5,801 nt of DNA from an uncultured Actinomycetes bacterium. Lineage in GTDB: Bacteria > Actinomycetota > Thermoleophilia > Miltoncostaeales > Miltoncostaeaceae. The notes under the pieces are model-generated. The model was not told the DNA's origin and did not search any database. It worked only from the letters and a program-made list of their open reading frames with translations. Position 1 is the first letter of the stretch. The number at the start of each line of letters is the position of its first letter. The stretch is taken from contig CAIPNN010000130.1 in assembly GCA_903866425.1 (NCBI GenBank), forward strand, positions 1 through 5,801. The letters run 5' to 3'. Both the position numbers and the translations under genes were made by a program. Shown here one piece after another: positions 4,192-5,801 of this stretch.

Positions 4192-5568
4192 CTACGACAG
4201 GTAGGGCGCCACGCCCTCGCCCTGCTGGGCCGCGTCCATCACCATCTCGCTGATGGTGGGGTGGGCGTGGATGATCTCGCCCAGGTCGCGCATGGTGTAG
4301 CCGTCACTGATGGCCACGCCCACCTCGTGGATCATCTCCACGGCGTGCGCGCCCATGATGGTGGCACCCAGCAGCAGATCGGTGTCGGCGTCAGCGATGA
4401 GCTGTGCAAACCCGTCGCTCTCGCCCTCGCCGAGTGCCTTGCCGGAGCCCGCGAAGCGCGCCTGGCCCACCTTGATCGTGATGCCCTGCTCCTCCGCGGT
4501 GTCCCTGTTCAGGCCCACGGTGGCAATCTCAGGGTGCGTGTAGATGCAGGCGGGCACGACAGTACGGTCCATCGGCACCTGGTGAGGCCCGAGGATGTTC
4601 TCTGCGGCGCGGGCGCCCTCGGCCGACGCCAGGTGCGCCAGCTGCATGCCACCGATGCAGTCGCCCACGGCCCACACCTTGGGGTTGGCCGTGCGCAGGA
4701 ACTCATCCACCTCGATGTGGCCACGCTCGTTGACCACAACACCGGCACTCTCGAGCCCGATGTCGTGTGTCTGCGGCTTGCGGCCGATGGAGATGAGCAT
4801 CTTCTCGGCCGAGATCTCGGTGCCGTCGTCAAGCCGCACGGTGACGCCTCCGTCGGAGTACGAGGTGACCTCTTCAAGGCGACGGCCCAGGTGGATCTCG
4901 GCGCCATCCTTCTCGAGGAACTTCTGGAACTGCTTGGCGGTGCGGTTGTCGATGCCGGCGAGAATGCGCGGCAGCATCTCCACCATCGTCACCTTCACGC
5001 CAAGCGGCTGGAACAGGCTGGCGAACTCACAGCCGATGACCCCGGCGCCCAGGATGAGCAGCGTCTCGGGAACCTCAGGCAGCACCAGGATGTCGTTGCT
5101 GGTGAGCACCGCGGGGTGGTCCATGTCGATGCCAGGCAGGCCGGCGGGCTCGGTACCCGTGGCCACCACCAGGTGGTCGTACTCGTAGCGGGTGCCGTCG
5201 ACCACCACGGCGTCGCCGTCCACCACGCCCTGACCCTTCACCACTGCCACGCCCTTGCGCTCGCAGGCGCCCTGCACGCCGCCGCGCATCTTGCCCACGA
5301 TGTCTTCCTTGCGGGCCATCATCGCGGCGAAGTCGTAGCCCACCTCGCCCACGAGAATGCCGAAGTCCTTGGCCTCGCGGATCTTGCGCAGCAGGTCGGC
5401 GGCCGCGAGCAGCGCCTTGGTGGGGATGCAGCCCCAGTTGAGGCAGGTGCCCCCAAGTTCGGCCCGCTCGATGAGCGTGACCTGCGCACCCATCTGGGCG
5501 GCGCGAAGGGCGGCGACGTCGCCGCCGGGGCCTCCGCCGAGCACGACAACGCGCGGTCCATCACTCAT
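4192..5568 (-). CDS. lpdA: Dihydrolipoyl dehydrogenase (E3 component)
   Basis: This 458-residue FAD enzyme (EC 1.8.1.4) reoxidises dihydrolipoyl groups on E2 or GcvH and reduces NAD+. It is full length for the family. Domains in order: FAD-binding GGGPGG (11-16) with Glu34 ending the second strand; the redox disulfide GGTCLNWGCIPTK (39-51, Cys42 and Cys47); ATGTEP (136-141); the NAD-binding GAGVIG (174-179) with Glu197 at the end of the following strand, favouring NAD over NADP; the second FAD motif AVGDC (300-304); and the dimer domain ending with HAHPTISE, where His436 and Glu441 form the catalytic pair. The intact disulfide and His-Glu pair separate it from mercuric or other related reductases. 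The start ATG overlaps the upstream E1 stop (ATGA). AGGGAG lies 11 nt upstream. It sits between E1 and the lipoate ligase-like gene, indicating service to a 2-oxoglutarate dehydrogenase complex, though one E3 often serves several complexes. Confidence 0.97.
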   Translation of the reverse strand: MSDGPRVVVLGGGPGGDVAALRAAQMGAQVTLIERAELGGTCLNWGCIPTKALLAAADLLRKIREAKDFGILVGEVGYDFAAMMARKEDIVGKMRGGVQGACERKGVAVVKGQGVVDGDAVVVDGTRYEYDHLVVATGTEPAGLPGIDMDHPAVLTSNDILVLPEVPETLLILGAGVIGCEFASLFQPLGVKVTMVEMLPRILAGIDNRTAKQFQKFLEKDGAEIHLGRRLEEVTSYSDGGVTVRLDDGTEISAEKMLISIGRKPQTHDIGLESAGVVVNERGHIEVDEFLRTANPKVWAVGDCIGGMQLAHLASAEGARAAENILGPHQVPMDRTVVPACIYTHPEIATVGLNRDTAEEQGITIKVGQARFAGSGKALGEGESDGFAQLIADADTDLLLGATIMGAHAVEMIHEVGVAISDGYTMRDLGEIIHAHPTISEMVMDAAQQGEGVAPYLS

Positions 5569-5801
5569 GCGAAGGTCATCTCCCTGCCCGCGAGGGCATC
5601 GTCGAGCACACGCTGCTGCTCAAGCTGGTGGGTCTGCGGGTAGCCCTCGCTCACCGACGCGCGGGCCGGGCGACCGATGTACCCGAACTCCTCAATGGGC
5701 AGCAGGCGCTCGATGCGGCGCGTGATGAACGACCAGGCACCCATGTTGCGCGGCTCCTCCTGCACCCACTGCACGGTCTCGAGGTTGGGGTAGCTCTCGT
5801 A
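5565..5801 (-). CDS. sucA: 2-oxoglutarate dehydrogenase E1 component, C-terminal end (5' part outside window)
   Basis: Only the last 78 residues are visible; the frame is open through the right edge with no stop, so the GTG at 5774 is internal. The segment WVQEEPRNMGAW matches the conserved C-terminal signature of 2-oxoglutarate dehydrogenase E1 (WxQEEPxNxGAW), followed by a Tyr-x-Gly-Arg-Pro-x-x-Ala-Ser block and the closing H-x-x-x-QQ-x-x-x-x-DAL pattern. E1 uses thiamine diphosphate to decarboxylate 2-oxoglutarate and load the succinyl group on the E2 lipoyl arm in the TCA cycle. The spacing of this block looks closer to classical SucA than to mycobacterial Kgd, but the N-terminal half that distinguishes them (including any fused E2-like domain) is not visible. 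The TGA stop overlaps the lpdA ATG, making this the upstream gene of the operon. Confidence 0.9.
   Translation of the reverse strand, partial: YESYPNLETVQWVQEEPRNMGAWSFITRRIERLLPIEEFGYIGRPARASVSEGYPQTHQLEQQRVLDDALAGREMTFA
5580..5585 (-). promoter_or_regulatory. Probable ribosome binding site of lpdA
   Basis: AGGGAG on the minus strand, within the last codons of the E1 gene and 11 nt before the lpdA ATG. The spacing is long but acceptable. Together with the ATGA overlap it points to coupled translation. Confidence 0.4.

Noticed and set aside
4162..5643. A 493-codon open frame on the plus strand opposite lpdA and the E1 end.
   Set aside because: It mirrors lpdA, whose motifs are complete, and its translation is a low-complexity His/Val/Ala/Gly-rich sequence with no recognisable domain. 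Long antisense frames are expected opposite GC-rich genes.

Overview
The window is GC-rich and tightly packed, with seven protein-coding genes (two cut by the window edges). The only gene-free stretch longer than about 15 nt is the 103-nt divergent promoter region at 2790-2892. A DUF4232-type lipoprotein, a membrane-anchored CapA-like protein, a possible leaderless start and a lipoate ligase-like protein of a type I associate with actinobacteria all suggest a high-GC Actinomycetota member. A deep-branching class is possible, but the sequence here does not settle the lineage. I see no rRNA, tRNA, CRISPR array, insertion sequence, attachment site or phage gene.

Layout, left to right. (1) 2-949 (+): the C-terminal part of a thiamine-diphosphate-dependent enzyme resembling benzoylformate decarboxylase. 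(2) 956-1588 and 1602-2789 (-): a two-gene operon transcribed leftwards, a CapA/PgsA-like metallophosphatase-fold protein followed by a DUF4232 lipoprotein. Both are predicted to act at the cell envelope. (3) 2790-2892: a divergent promoter region with four short inverted repeats. (4) 2893-3515 (+): a type II toxin-antitoxin pair, a Phd/YefM-family antitoxin and a VapC-like PIN-domain ribonuclease toxin, with a 4-nt overlap. (5) 3512-5801 (-): an operon read leftwards from the right edge, comprising the C-terminus of a 2-oxoglutarate dehydrogenase E1 component, dihydrolipoyl dehydrogenase (E3), and a small lipoate ligase/octanoyltransferase-like protein.

How the genes fit together. The E1, E3 and lipoate-attachment-like genes form a coherent 2-oxo acid dehydrogenase module: E1 decarboxylates 2-oxoglutarate, an E2 not seen here carries the lipoyl arm, E3 reoxidises it, and the third protein may attach or transfer the lipoyl/octanoyl group. 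The toxin-antitoxin pair sits between this operon and the envelope operon like a compact accessory cassette. Its toxin stop and the stop of the ligase-like gene share one CTAG.

The window is mostly recognisable biology and I do not see a clearly new system. The points most worth a second look are altered active-site positions in the ligase-like protein and in the decarboxylase-like enzyme, and the operator-like repeats between capA and the antitoxin gene.
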